The notes under the pieces: generated by a model
The model's input: only the letters and a program-made list of their open reading frames with translations
Told to the model about the DNA's origin: nothing
The model's database searches: none
Shown here: positions 36,077 through 45,218 of the stretch, in pieces
Position numbering within the stretch: the stretch's first letter is position 1
Layout: every line of letters begins with the position of its first letter
Program-made: the position numbers and the translations under genes
Assembly: GCF_022179805.1 (NCBI RefSeq)
Contig: NZ_BPUO01000004.1
Location: forward strand, 186,001 to 250,000
Direction of reading: 5' to 3'
Length of the DNA: 64,000 bases
Source of the DNA: Cupriavidus pauculus
Lineage (GTDB): Bacteria > Pseudomonadota > Gammaproteobacteria > Burkholderiales > Burkholderiaceae

Positions 36077-37477
36077 ATGTCAGAAGTCAGGATGGAGCAC
36101 GATGCGTTCGGGCCGGTGGCGATTCCCGCCGACCGCTACTGGGGCGCGCAGACGCAGCGCGCGCTGGCCGTATTCGATATCGGCGACGAACGCTTTCCGG
36201 CCGCGCTAGTGCACGCGTTCGGGCTGCACAAGATGGCGGCGGCGCAGGCCAACCTGCGCTGCGGCGCGTTGGCCCCTGAGCTTGCCAAAGCCATCATCGG
36301 CGCAGCAGCGGAAGTGCGGGCCGGCGCGTTCGACGCGCATTTTCCGCTGACGGTCTGGCAGACGGGGTCGGGCACCCAGACCAACATGAACACCAACGAG
36401 GTCATCGCCAACCGCGCCAACGAACGGCTCGGGCAGCCGCTGGGCGGCCGGCATCCGGTCCATCCGAACGACCATGTCAATGCATCGCAATCGTCCAACG
36501 ACAGCTTTCCGTCGGTGATGCACATCACGGCGGTGCTGGAGCTGGAAGCCCGGCTGCTGCCGGCGCTGGCAATGCTGCGCGACAGTCTCCAGGAGCGCGC
36601 TACGGCATTCGCCGATATCCTGAAGCTCGCGCGCACGCACCTGATGGACGCGGTGCCGATGCGGCTGGGCCAGGCGTTCGAAGGATTCACACTGCAGATC
36701 GACAACGCGCTGGCACGCGTGCAGGCCACCATGCCGCGCCTGCTGGTGCTGCCGCAAGGCGGCACGGCGGCGGGCACGGGTCTCAATGCCCCCGCTGGCT
36801 TTGCCGACGCCTATTGCGAGGAAGTCAGCCGCCTGACCGGCCACGCGTTCCGCTCCAGTACCTGCAAGGTCGAGGGTATGGCCGCGCACGATGCGCTGCT
36901 GGAACTGTCGGGCGCGCTCAATGTGATCGCAGCATCGTTCATCAAGATCGCCAACGACCTGCGCTGGATGAGTTCGGGGCCCCACTGCGGCATCGGTGAA
37001 CTGGCCATGCCGGAAGACGGCCTCACGTCATCGATCATGCCGGGCAAGCGCAACCCGACGATCGCGGAAGTCATGGTGCAGGCCGGCATGCAGGTGGCCG
37101 GCAACCACGTGACCGTGACCATGGCCGATGCGTCGGGCAACTTCGAGCTGAACGTGGCGAAGCCGGTGCTGATCCATAACGTGCTGCAATCGATCCGGCT
37201 GCTGGCCGACAGTGCGCGCGTGATGGCCCAGCGTGTGATTCCCGGTCTGGAACCGGTACGCGAGCGGCTGGCGCGCAACCTCGACAGCCCGTTGCTGGCG
37301 GCCACGGCACTCAATCCGGTGCTCGGCTACGACAAGGCGGCGGCCATCACGCGGCATGCGCGCGAGCACCAGACCACGCCGCGCGCCGCCGCCATTGCGC
37401 TGGGCCTGCTCGATGGCGACGCCTACGACCGGCTGGTCGATCTGGCCAGCATGGCGGGCGGCAGTCCCCGCTCCTAA
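36077..37477 (+). CDS. Second class II fumarase
   Basis: Fumarate hydratase-like enzyme of 466 aa, paralogous to 1132-2535. Signatures: WQTGSGTQTNMN, SSNDSFP (139-145), LARTHLMDAVP and TSSIMPGKRN (317-326). The loop has KRN where the housekeeping copy has KVN, and several core positions differ. It follows the Bug gene by 4 bp and ends tail-to-tail with the DMT gene, overlapping it by 4 bp. In the operon it would convert fumarate released by the lyase to malate. A related activity on a substituted fumarate (such as mesaconate) is possible. I leave the symbol blank for that reason. Confidence 0.85.
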   Translation: MSEVRMEHDAFGPVAIPADRYWGAQTQRALAVFDIGDERFPAALVHAFGLHKMAAAQANLRCGALAPELAKAIIGAAAEVRAGAFDAHFPLTVWQTGSGTQTNMNTNEVIANRANERLGQPLGGRHPVHPNDHVNASQSSNDSFPSVMHITAVLELEARLLPALAMLRDSLQERATAFADILKLARTHLMDAVPMRLGQAFEGFTLQIDNALARVQATMPRLLVLPQGGTAAGTGLNAPAGFADAYCEEVSRLTGHAFRSSTCKVEGMAAHDALLELSGALNVIAASFIKIANDLRWMSSGPHCGIGELAMPEDGLTSSIMPGKRNPTIAEVMVQAGMQVAGNHVTVTMADASGNFELNVAKPVLIHNVLQSIRLLADSARVMAQRVIPGLEPVRERLARNLDSPLLAATALNPVLGYDKAAAITRHAREHQTTPRAAAIALGLLDGDAYDRLVDLASMAGGSPRS

Positions 37478-38367
37478 CGCCGCCGCATCACCAGGTACAA
37501 GCCCGCCGCCGCGATGGCCATGCCAGGCCAGGCCATCGCCGGCAGCGCTTCGCCCAGCAGCACGAATGCGATGACGGCCGTGACCGGCGGCACCAGGAAG
37601 AACAGCGCCGACACGCGCGACGCCTCGCCATGCCGGATCATCGCCAGCAGCAGCGAAATCGCCACCAGCGAGTTGCCGAATACCAGGTAGGCCAGCGATC
37701 CGAACAGTCCCGGCGTCCACTGCACATGCATCGGCTCCAGCATGTACGCCAGCGGCGCCGTCACCAGCAGCGCCACCGCGTACTGCACCGTATTGGCCAG
37801 TACCGGATGCACGGGTGCGCCAAAGCGCTTCTCGTAGAGCGTACCGCTGGTCATGGCCAGCAGTGCCAGCATGGCAAAGCCGAGCCCGATCGGTGAACTC
37901 ATCTGCACCGACGACTTGGCCGTGATCACCATCGTGGCGCCTGCCACGCCCAGCGCTAGGCCGGCCCAGCGCACGCGATCCACGCGTTCTCCAGCGATGA
38001 TGGGCGCCAGCAGCCCGATCAGGATCGGCTGCTGCGACGTGACCAACGCCACCGCACCGGCAGACATGCCCAGCTTGAGGCTCAGGTAGGTGAATGCAAA
38101 GTAGCCGGCCTGGATCAGCAGGCCGATCATCGCCAGATGCACCCATGGCGCCACGCCGCGCGGCATGGGCGGACGCAGCCACAGGCAGGGCACGATCAGC
38201 AGCGCCACCACGCAGGCGTAGCGCAGCGCCAGGAAGGTCAGCGGATCGGCGTACTGCAGGCCCAGCTTCAGGAAGACGAAGCCGCACGACCACAGCAACA
38301 GGAACAACGCGGGGGCCAGGCGCAGCCAGAGCGGGACGGCCGGCGCCTGCAGGGTACTGTCGGACAT
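37474..38367 (-). CDS. EamA/DMT-superfamily transporter
   Basis: Membrane protein of 297 aa with about ten helices and two EamA repeats. It opens with PLWLRLAPALFLLLWSCGFVFLKLGLQYADPLTFLALRYACV, a standard first-repeat pattern. It probably exports amino acids or related metabolites, but substrate is not predictable. It converges with the fumarase operon and is 109 bp beyond the molybdopterin subunit gene, possibly transcribed with it. Confidence 0.87.
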   Translation of the reverse strand: MSDSTLQAPAVPLWLRLAPALFLLLWSCGFVFLKLGLQYADPLTFLALRYACVVALLIVPCLWLRPPMPRGVAPWVHLAMIGLLIQAGYFAFTYLSLKLGMSAGAVALVTSQQPILIGLLAPIIAGERVDRVRWAGLALGVAGATMVITAKSSVQMSSPIGLGFAMLALLAMTSGTLYEKRFGAPVHPVLANTVQYAVALLVTAPLAYMLEPMHVQWTPGLFGSLAYLVFGNSLVAISLLLAMIRHGEASRVSALFFLVPPVTAVIAFVLLGEALPAMAWPGMAIAAAGLYLVMRRR

Positions 38368-38476
38368 GGACGAGGGGCCCGGACGGCGGCCATGGCGAGG
38401 ACAAGGCGCAACGATAACACCGCACCGCCCGCAGCGCCGGCCTCAGTCCGCCCCCACGCCAGCCTGTGCACCCCCA

Positions 38477-40690
38477 TCACGCCATCAGCTTTTCCTTCAC
38501 GATCGGCAGGTCGCGGATACGCTTGCCCGTGGCGTGATACACCGCATTGGCAACCGCTGCCGCAAAGCCGGTGATGCCGATCTCGCCAATGCCGCGCGCG
38601 CCGAACTCGTTGAACTCCAGGTCGGGATAGTCCAGCAGCACCACATCGATCTGCGGCTGGTCCGCGTGCACCGGCATCGCGTACTCGGCGTAGTTGTTGT
38701 TGCCCGGCATGCCGTTGCGCTCGTCGTATTCGGTGGCCTCGAACAGTGCCATGCCGATGCCCATCACGATGGCGCCTTCCACCTGGTTGCGCGCCGTGAC
38801 CGGGTTGATCACGCGTCCCACGTCGATGGCGCTGACCACCCTGGACACCCAGAGCCGCGAGATGCCCGGGTCCCACCGCACCTCCACGAAGTGGGCGCCG
38901 AACGACATGAACGACATCTTGTCCATGTTCGGCGCACCGCCCGTGCGGCCAAAGCCCTCGGCCGCCGCAAAGCGCTGCTTGTTCAGGATGGCCGCGAAGT
39001 CCACGCTGCGCTTGCCATCGCCAAGCTTGCCGTCGCGCAGCGTCAGCGTCTCGGGCTTCGCGCCCGCGAACTCGCCACCTTCGCCGGTGGCAAACGCGCG
39101 CAACTGGGCGATAGCCTCGCGCGTGGCCTCTGCCACGGCGGGCAGTACGCTGGCCGTGGCCCACGAACCCCCGGCCACCGGCGCGGCCGGCGATGACGAA
39201 TCGCCAAGCTTGACCTCGATCCGCTCGAACGGCAGGCCGGTCAGTTCGCTGATGGTCTGCGCCACGATCGTGTACATGCCGGTGCCAATGTCCTGAACCG
39301 CACAGGTCACCGATGCGGTGCCGTCCGCGCGCAGGAATACCCGGGCCTCGGACGGCGTACGCCACGCATCCCAGTTGCAGACGGCCATGCCGTAGCCAAT
39401 GACCTGCGTGCCGTCGATCATCGATCCGGGGCGCGGATTGCGCTTGTCCCAGCCGAACTTGCGGCCGCCGGCCTCGATGGCCTCGCGCAGGTGATTGCTC
39501 GACCACGGCAGGTTGTTGCTCTCGTCGCGCGTTGAGATATTGGCCAGGCGAAACTGCAGCGGGTCTTGCTGGCAAGCCAGCGCCAGTTCGTCGATGGCCG
39601 ATTCCAGCGCGAACAGCCCCGGCGCGGCACCGGGCGCGCGCATCGACGTGGGCGCGCCGCGATGCACATTGGTGGTCTGGTGCGTCACCGTGACGTTGGG
39701 GCACGAATACAGGCTCTGCGTCATGCCGCCGCAGTTTTCCAGGTACTGGTCGATGAACGACGTGGTGTTGACCGACTCGTGCCGGATCGACGTGATCTTG
39801 CCATCGGCACCGGCCGACACGCGCAGGTGCTGCCGCGTTTCCGGGCGATGGCCCGTGGTGGTGAACATGTAGGCGCGTGGCACCACGAACTTCACGGGAC
39901 GGCCCGTCATGCGCGCCGCCGCGCTGGTGGCCACCGAATGCGGCCACAGGAACAGCTTGGACCCGAAGCCCGAACCGATGAACGGACAGTCCACGGTCAC
40001 GCGCTCGGGCGCCAGCCCGAACACCTGGGCGATGGTGTTGCGGTGCACGGTGGCGCCCTGCGTGGCCTCGTACAGATGCAGCTCGGGGCCTTCCCACCAC
40101 GCCACGGTGGCGTGCATCTCCATCGGGTTGTGCGTTTCAACGGGCGTGCGGTAGACGGCATCGACCTTGAATTTCGCCTGCTCGAACGCTGGCTCCGGCG
40201 TGCCGCGCGCATGGTTGCTGCCCGCGTCCTTCAGGCCGCCCGCCTTGATGCCATGCTCCAGGTCCGTCACGGCATGGCCGGGCGCATACGACACCTTGAC
40301 GCGGTAGGCGGCCTCGCGTGCGTGCTCGTAGGTGTCGGCGATGACCAGCGCCACCATCTGGCCGCCGTAGTGGATGGTGTCGTCCTCGAACGGCAGCCGG
40401 TGCTCGTCGGTGATCGACGCGGTCAGGATCGTCGTGAAGGAGATCGGGCTTTTCGGCGTCTTGTAGAGGCGCGGGAAGTTGCCGTTGTGGAGGATGTCGA
40501 CCACGCCCGGCACGCGGCGCGCGTCGGCCTGTTCGATGCCCGTGATGCGGCCGCTGGCCACGGTGCTGTACACGCCGTAGGCGTACAGCATGCCCGGCAT
40601 CGTGCGGTCGGCGGTGTAGAGGGCGGCGCCGGTCACCTTGAGCCGGCCATCGATGCGGCGCGGCGAGGCGCCGATAGCAGTGCTGTTCAC
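38477..40690 (-). CDS. paoC: Aldehyde oxidoreductase molybdenum-binding subunit (PaoC-like)
   Basis: Xanthine-oxidase-family catalytic subunit of 737 aa. It carries Mo-cofactor segments such as GSGFGSKLFLWPH, VHRGAPTSMRAPGAAPGLFALESAIDELA and the C-terminal FGARGIGEIGITGFA with the catalytic glutamate of the family. It follows the FAD subunit by 37 bp. The three-subunit order and the [4Fe-4S]-bearing FAD subunit point to the periplasmic PaoABC aldehyde oxidoreductase, which oxidises aromatic aldehydes. The XdhC/PaoD-type insertase is not in the window. Substrate assignment is inferred from homology only. Confidence 0.88.
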   Translation of the reverse strand: MNSTAIGASPRRIDGRLKVTGAALYTADRTMPGMLYAYGVYSTVASGRITGIEQADARRVPGVVDILHNGNFPRLYKTPKSPISFTTILTASITDEHRLPFEDDTIHYGGQMVALVIADTYEHAREAAYRVKVSYAPGHAVTDLEHGIKAGGLKDAGSNHARGTPEPAFEQAKFKVDAVYRTPVETHNPMEMHATVAWWEGPELHLYEATQGATVHRNTIAQVFGLAPERVTVDCPFIGSGFGSKLFLWPHSVATSAAARMTGRPVKFVVPRAYMFTTTGHRPETRQHLRVSAGADGKITSIRHESVNTTSFIDQYLENCGGMTQSLYSCPNVTVTHQTTNVHRGAPTSMRAPGAAPGLFALESAIDELALACQQDPLQFRLANISTRDESNNLPWSSNHLREAIEAGGRKFGWDKRNPRPGSMIDGTQVIGYGMAVCNWDAWRTPSEARVFLRADGTASVTCAVQDIGTGMYTIVAQTISELTGLPFERIEVKLGDSSSPAAPVAGGSWATASVLPAVAEATREAIAQLRAFATGEGGEFAGAKPETLTLRDGKLGDGKRSVDFAAILNKQRFAAAEGFGRTGGAPNMDKMSFMSFGAHFVEVRWDPGISRLWVSRVVSAIDVGRVINPVTARNQVEGAIVMGIGMALFEATEYDERNGMPGNNNYAEYAMPVHADQPQIDVVLLDYPDLEFNEFGARGIGEIGITGFAAAVANAVYHATGKRIRDLPIVKEKLMA

Positions 40691-40727
40691 GCGAATCTCC
40701 CTTGGGAGTCGGCGGCCGGTGCCGGCC

Positions 40728-41711
40728 TCACGCCGTCAGGCGCGTCAGGTTTCGTATCACGGCCTGCTGGCCGAGCGGAATCTTGAAGGCGTTCTGTCCA
40801 TACGACTGCGCGCCCGACATCGCCGCGACGGCAGCCTCGCGGATCACCGCTTCGGTCAGCGGCTTGCCGCGCAGCACGGCTTCGGCATTGGTGGAGCGCC
40901 ACGGCTTGGTGGTCACGCCGCCCAGTGCGATGCGTACGTCGCGCACGGTGCCGCCGTCCAGCGCCAGCACCACGGCGCTCGACGCCAGCGCAAACTGGTA
41001 TGACGTGCGGTCGCGCAGTTTCAGGTAGGCCGACTTGCTGCCCGGCATCGGCGCATCGATGGTGATATGCGTGATCATCTCGTCGGCTTCCAGCGCGTGC
41101 TCCTTCCATGGCGAGTCGCCCGGCAGCAGGTGGAAGTCCGCGAACGGGATATCGCGCTTGCCCTTGGGGCCTTGCACGTGCACCGTCGCGCCGATGGCTA
41201 CCATCGCCACGCACATGTCGGACGGATGCGCCGCGATGCATTGCGGGCTGCCACCGAGCACCGCGTGCACATTGCGGTTCAGGCCGTCCATGGCCGCGCA
41301 GCCGGAGCCCGGCACGCGCTTGTTGCACGGCGACACCCCATCGCGGAAATAGCCGCAGCGCACGCGCTGCATCACGTTGCCGGCCGTGGTGGCCTTGTTG
41401 CGTAGCTGGGTGCTGGCGCCCGACAGGATCGATTCGGACAGCACGGGATAGTTTTTGACAATGTGGGCGTGACGAGCGAGGTCGGTGTTGCTGACCATCG
41501 CGCCGATGCGCACCTTGCCGTCGGCAAGCGGCTCGATCTTGTCGAGGCCAAGCTTGTGGATGTCCACAACGCGCGCCGGCTGCATGACGTCGAGCTTCAT
41601 CAGGTCCAGCAGCGTGGTGCCGCCGGCCAGGAAGACCGTATCAGAGCCGCGGGCGTGGAGCGCGATGGCCTGCTCGACATCGGCGGCCCGCGCATACTCG
41701 AAGTTACGCAT
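40728..41711 (-). CDS. paoB: Aldehyde oxidoreductase FAD/[4Fe-4S] subunit (PaoB-like)
   Basis: FAD-binding subunit of 327 aa. FAD-site sequence VFLAGGTTLLDLMKLDVMQP and NKATTAGNVMQR are typical of the family. Four cysteines in RCGYF, SPCNKR, GSGCAAMDG and SPQCIAAHPSD match the additional [4Fe-4S] cluster of PaoB, absent from plain xanthine dehydrogenases. The start overlaps the stop of the [2Fe-2S] subunit by one base, so translation is coupled. Confidence 0.9.
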   Translation of the reverse strand: MRNFEYARAADVEQAIALHARGSDTVFLAGGTTLLDLMKLDVMQPARVVDIHKLGLDKIEPLADGKVRIGAMVSNTDLARHAHIVKNYPVLSESILSGASTQLRNKATTAGNVMQRVRCGYFRDGVSPCNKRVPGSGCAAMDGLNRNVHAVLGGSPQCIAAHPSDMCVAMVAIGATVHVQGPKGKRDIPFADFHLLPGDSPWKEHALEADEMITHITIDAPMPGSKSAYLKLRDRTSYQFALASSAVVLALDGGTVRDVRIALGGVTTKPWRSTNAEAVLRGKPLTEAVIREAAVAAMSGAQSYGQNAFKIPLGQQAVIRNLTRLTA

Positions 41712-42382
41712 CAGGATCTCCCGATCTTGCCGCGCGCGTCCTGGATGGCCGCCACGATGTTCTTGTACGCGCCGCAGCGGCAGATGTTGCCGCTCATCGC
41801 TTCGCGCACCGCTGCTTCGTCGGCCGGCACCCGTTTGTCCTGCAGGATGCCGATCGCGCTCATCACCTGCCCGGCCGTGCAATAGCCGCACTGGTACGCG
41901 TCGTGGTCCCAGAACGCTTGCTGCACCGGATGCAACTGGCCGTCGTGCGACAGCCCTTCGACCGTGGTGATCTCGTCGCCGTCGTGCATGACCGTCACCG
42001 ACAGGCAGGAATTCACCGTCACGCCGTTGACGATCAGCGTGCACGCGCCGCATTGCCCGTGGTCGCAGCCCTTCTTGGTGCCGGTCAGGTGAAGCTGGTC
42101 GCGCAGCGTATCGAGCAGGACCGCGTTGGCCTGCACGGTCAGCCGGTGCGACGTGCCATTGACCTTGAGCGTGACCGGATAACCGGTGGCGGCCGCAGCG
42201 GGCGGCGGCGCGGTCACGGTGGCCGTGGCCTGGGCGGTTGCCTCGGACGTTATCGTCACGGTCGCGGCGCCGGCCCCCGACGTACCAACCGCTTGCAGGA
42301 ATCGTCGACGCGAGAGGACAGCCGCTCCGCGTTCGGGCATGGCACCCGAGCCGCCGGACGGCGCAGTGGTGGGGTCTTCCAT
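41711..42382 (-). CDS. paoA: Aldehyde oxidoreductase [2Fe-2S] subunit with Tat signal (PaoA-like)
   Basis: Small electron-transfer subunit of 223 aa. A twin-arginine signal (SRRRFLQAVGTSGAGAATV) shows that the complex is exported folded. A plant-type [2Fe-2S] domain carries KGCDHGQCGACTLIVNG and a later Cys; a second cluster domain has QCGYCTAGQ and NICRCGAYKNI. The start at 42382 has GAGGAG ahead of it; longer in-frame starts are less likely. The region from about residue 30 to 62 is an Ala/Thr/Pro-rich linker. Confidence 0.92.
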   Translation of the reverse strand: MEDPTTAPSGGSGAMPERGAAVLSRRRFLQAVGTSGAGAATVTITSEATAQATATVTAPPPAAAATGYPVTLKVNGTSHRLTVQANAVLLDTLRDQLHLTGTKKGCDHGQCGACTLIVNGVTVNSCLSVTVMHDGDEITTVEGLSHDGQLHPVQQAFWDHDAYQCGYCTAGQVMSAIGILQDKRVPADEAAVREAMSGNICRCGAYKNIVAAIQDARGKIGRS

Positions 42383-42660
42383 TTGTTCTCCTCGTTCTGG
42401 AGTGCTGGAGCGAGACCGCTGGCCCGGCAACATTGCAGCATTGTCATGTGCCGGGCAGGGGCGACTGGTGTCGCGCGCTCTCACTTTATGCGCCACGCGC
42501 GCTTTTTCAAGGACGGCTTAACTGAGCACCGCAATGAAGCAAATGTATGCGTGCTTGTTTCATCCCGGCCATGGCGGTGTCATCGAACGATGTGTGGCGG
42601 CGCGCGGGGGAGGGATGCGCTCGATTGAGATTTCCTCAAGCGCATGCCAGAATCCGCGCC

Positions 42661-43554
42661 ATGGATCGCCTGCCCCCGCTCAATGCCATTCGCGCCTTCG
42701 AGGTAGTGGCGCGCCGCCTGAGCATCACGGTTGCCGCCGAAGAGCTGCACGTGACGCCCGGTGCCGTCAGCCGCCAGGTACGCACACTCGAAGACGCGCT
42801 CGGCGTGCCGCTGTTCGTGCGCGGCCATCGCGAGATCACGCTCACGCGCGCGGGCGAGGAATACTACCGGGCGGTCACCAGATCGATGGACGGCCTGCGC
42901 GAGGCCACGGTGCGCATCACGCGCCGTACGCGCCGCACGCAACTGAAGGTGCGTGCCTACACCACGTTTGCAATGCGCTGGCTGATTCCACGGCTGTCGA
43001 GTTTTCATGCGGCCAACAAGGGGATCGAAGTGCTGCTCACGGCGTCGCTCGACCCCGTGGACTTCCGGCGCGAAGACATCGACGGCGCCATCCGCCTGGG
43101 CGACGGCAAGTGGAATGGCGCAAACGCCTTCCGGCTTGTATCGAACATCCTCGTGCCCGTGTGCAGCCCGGCCGTCGCGAAAAAGGTCCGTGGCCCCGCC
43201 GACCTGCAACGCCAGGTACTGCTGCACTCGATCGCCCGCCCGGACGACTGGGCCTGCTGGCTCGCGGCCGCCAAGGCCGACGGCCAGGTGGACGCGCGCA
43301 GCGGCATGACCTACCAGAGTTCGGCGATGGCCTATGCCGCCGCACTGGAGGGGCAGGGCTTTGCCATCGCCCAGCGTTTTCTGGTGGAAGACGACCTGGC
43401 GTCGGGCAAGCTGGTGGCGCCGTTCCGCAAGGCGGTGGATATGGGCGATTTCACGTACTACCTGGTGACGCCCGCTGATCGGCCCGAGAGTGCCAGCATG
43501 GCGACGTTTCGGAAGTGGCTGTTGGCGCAGTTTGGCGGGGATGTCGCTGTGTGA
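42661..43554 (+). CDS. LysR-family regulator (GcvA-like)
   Basis: Transcription factor of 297 aa. The N-terminal HTH reads LPPLNAIRAFEVVARRLSITVAAEELHVTPGAVSRQVRTLE, and the C-terminal effector domain has LKVRAYTTFAMRWLIPRLSSFH as in GcvA-type regulators. It is divergent from paoABC across 278 bp, so control of that operon is the simplest guess. The frame extends to 42547 but alignment places the start at 42661. It converges with the CoA-transferase gene across a REP-like palindrome. Confidence 0.9.
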   Translation: MDRLPPLNAIRAFEVVARRLSITVAAEELHVTPGAVSRQVRTLEDALGVPLFVRGHREITLTRAGEEYYRAVTRSMDGLREATVRITRRTRRTQLKVRAYTTFAMRWLIPRLSSFHAANKGIEVLLTASLDPVDFRREDIDGAIRLGDGKWNGANAFRLVSNILVPVCSPAVAKKVRGPADLQRQVLLHSIARPDDWACWLAAAKADGQVDARSGMTYQSSAMAYAAALEGQGFAIAQRFLVEDDLASGKLVAPFRKAVDMGDFTYYLVTPADRPESASMATFRKWLLAQFGGDVAV

Positions 43555-43565
43555 GCGACCTGTTT

Positions 43566-43598
43566 GCTCCCCTCTCCCACGTCGTGGGAGAGGGGAGC
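43566..43598. repeat. REP-like palindrome between convergent genes
   Basis: GCTCCCCTCTCCCAC-GTC-GTGGGAGAGGGGAGC, perfect 15-bp arms. It sits 11 bp after the LysR stop and 10 bp after the CoA-transferase stop, and may serve both as terminator. Confidence 0.85.
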
Positions 43599-43608
43599 TT
43601 GCTGCGAG

Positions 43609-44826
43609 CTAGTTGGCGGTTATCGTTGCGGGCGCGCAATGGATCGCACCGCGTCCGGACAGGGCCGCAATCTCTTCCTGACCAAAACCCAGCGATTCCA
43701 ACACCGCCACAGTGTCCTGCCCGCACCCCGGCGCCGCACGCGCTGCCTGCGCATTCACCTCTGCACTGCAAACCGGAAACCCCGGCATGCGGATCATCCC
43801 CAGCGTCGGATGCGGCACAGCCGCAATCATCCCATTGGCCGCCACCTGCGGATGGTCAATCACATCGGCATAAGTCGCCACGCGTGCACAGAGAATGTCG
43901 GCGGCGCCAAGCACCGGCAGCCATTGCGCGGTGGTGCGCGTGACGAAGACGCGCGTCAGGGCCTCCACCATGGCCGCGCGGTTGGCCACGCGCAGCGGCG
44001 ATGTGGCGAAGCGCGGGTCATCGATCATCTCCGGCAGGCCCAGCGTCTCGCAGAGCCGGCGCCAGCGGTCGGGCATGTAGGCGGCCACCATGATCCAGCC
44101 GTCGGCCGTGCGGAATGCCTGGTTCGGTGCCGAGTACGGCGCTGCGCTGCCCGCGCGCACCGGCAACTCCCGATCCGACAGATAGCTGGTCAGCGACGAT
44201 TGCTGCAGCGCCAGCGCGGCGTTGAGCAGGTTCACGTCCAGATGGCCGCCCTGCCCATTGCGCTGCCGCTGCGCCAGCTTGGCCAGGATGCCCATCACGG
44301 CAACGTAGCCGGTCATCACGTCCACCACCGGCGACTGCACCTTGCAGGGCTCGCTGTCCTCGGTGCCGATCAGGCTCATGAGCCCGGAATCAGCCTGCAG
44401 GATGCCGTCAACGCCCGCGCGGTCCGCATAGGGTCCGGTCTGGCCATAGGCCGAGATCGAGCAGTAGATCAGCGCCGGGTGATCGGCCGCCAGTTGCGCG
44501 TAGCCCAGCCCGAGCCGGTCCATCACGCCGGGGCGCATGCTTTCCACGACGATATCGGCCTGCGCGATCAGCCGGCGCGCCACGGCCACGCCTTCGGGTG
44601 ACTTCAGGTCCAGCGCGACGCCGTCCTTGTTGCGGTTGAAGGCATGGAACAGCGCGCTGTCGTCACCGATCCATCCCGGCCCGAGGCTGCGGCCCAGTTC
44701 GCCACCGGGCGGCTCCACCTTGATCACGCGCGCACCCATGTCGGCCATCAGCATGGTCGAGATCGGGCCGGCGGCGATCTGCGTGAAGTCGATCACGGTC
44801 AGGCCGTCCAGTGCATGGCTCAGCAT
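43609..44826 (-). CDS. Class III CoA-transferase (CaiB/BaiF family)
   Basis: Protein of 405 aa that moves CoA between carboxylic acids. The N-terminal DGLTVIDFTQIAAGP and ADMGARVIKVEPPGG are family signatures. The catalytic aspartate is Asp169 in SPVVDVMTGYVAVMGI, the same number as in oxalyl-CoA transferase Frc. It is the last gene of an acyl-CoA operon and overlaps the thioesterase gene by 7 bp. It probably activates the carboxylic acid imported through the Bug protein two genes upstream. The acid is unknown. Confidence 0.88.
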   Translation of the reverse strand: MLSHALDGLTVIDFTQIAAGPISTMLMADMGARVIKVEPPGGELGRSLGPGWIGDDSALFHAFNRNKDGVALDLKSPEGVAVARRLIAQADIVVESMRPGVMDRLGLGYAQLAADHPALIYCSISAYGQTGPYADRAGVDGILQADSGLMSLIGTEDSEPCKVQSPVVDVMTGYVAVMGILAKLAQRQRNGQGGHLDVNLLNAALALQQSSLTSYLSDRELPVRAGSAAPYSAPNQAFRTADGWIMVAAYMPDRWRRLCETLGLPEMIDDPRFATSPLRVANRAAMVEALTRVFVTRTTAQWLPVLGAADILCARVATYADVIDHPQVAANGMIAAVPHPTLGMIRMPGFPVCSAEVNAQAARAAPGCGQDTVAVLESLGFGQEEIAALSGRGAIHCAPATITAN

Positions 44827-45218
44827 GATGTCTGCTCCCGGGCGCGCTTGAACGTGCCCTGCGCGGTGGCGATGCATGCGCCGTTATCGGCCACCAGCTC
44901 GGCGGTTGAAAAATAGACGCCCCGGCCGGCGCGCGTGATGCGGGCCGTGGCGCGCACGCGTCCCGTGCTGACCTTGTCCAGGTAGCAGATCGACAGCATC
45001 AGCGTCACCGCATTGCCAAGATCGCCGCCGTCCTGCTGCAGCCCGGCATAACCGCATGCGGCATCGAGCAGCGTCGCGCTGACACCGCCCTGCAGCGTGC
45101 GCTGACGGTTCAGGTGACGCGGCTCCAGGTCAAGTTCGAAGGTGCACGTGCCCGGCCCGACGTGCGCGAGCCGGATGCCCAGCGATTCGAGCAGCGGGTT
45201 GTCGATGGACGGGCTCAC
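44820..45218 (-). CDS. PaaI-like hotdog thioesterase
   Basis: Protein of 132 aa with the hotdog-fold segment LQGGVSATLLDAACGYAG, where families usually carry HGGxxxTLxD. The catalytic Asp is retained but the histidine position holds Gln. Other family strands are normal (LMLSICYLDKVSTGRVRATARI). It would hydrolyse acyl-CoA intermediates to relieve CoA trapping. It overlaps the Bug gene by 4 bp and the CoA-transferase by 7 bp, so all three are coupled. Confidence 0.85.
   Translation of the reverse strand: MSPSIDNPLLESLGIRLAHVGPGTCTFELDLEPRHLNRQRTLQGGVSATLLDAACGYAGLQQDGGDLGNAVTLMLSICYLDKVSTGRVRATARITRAGRGVYFSTAELVADNGACIATAQGTFKRAREQTSC

Noticed and set aside
38268..40100. Minus-strand frame of 610 codons overlapping the molybdenum subunit
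   Set aside because: Lies in another frame of the same strand as paoC; only the paoC frame shows family motifs.
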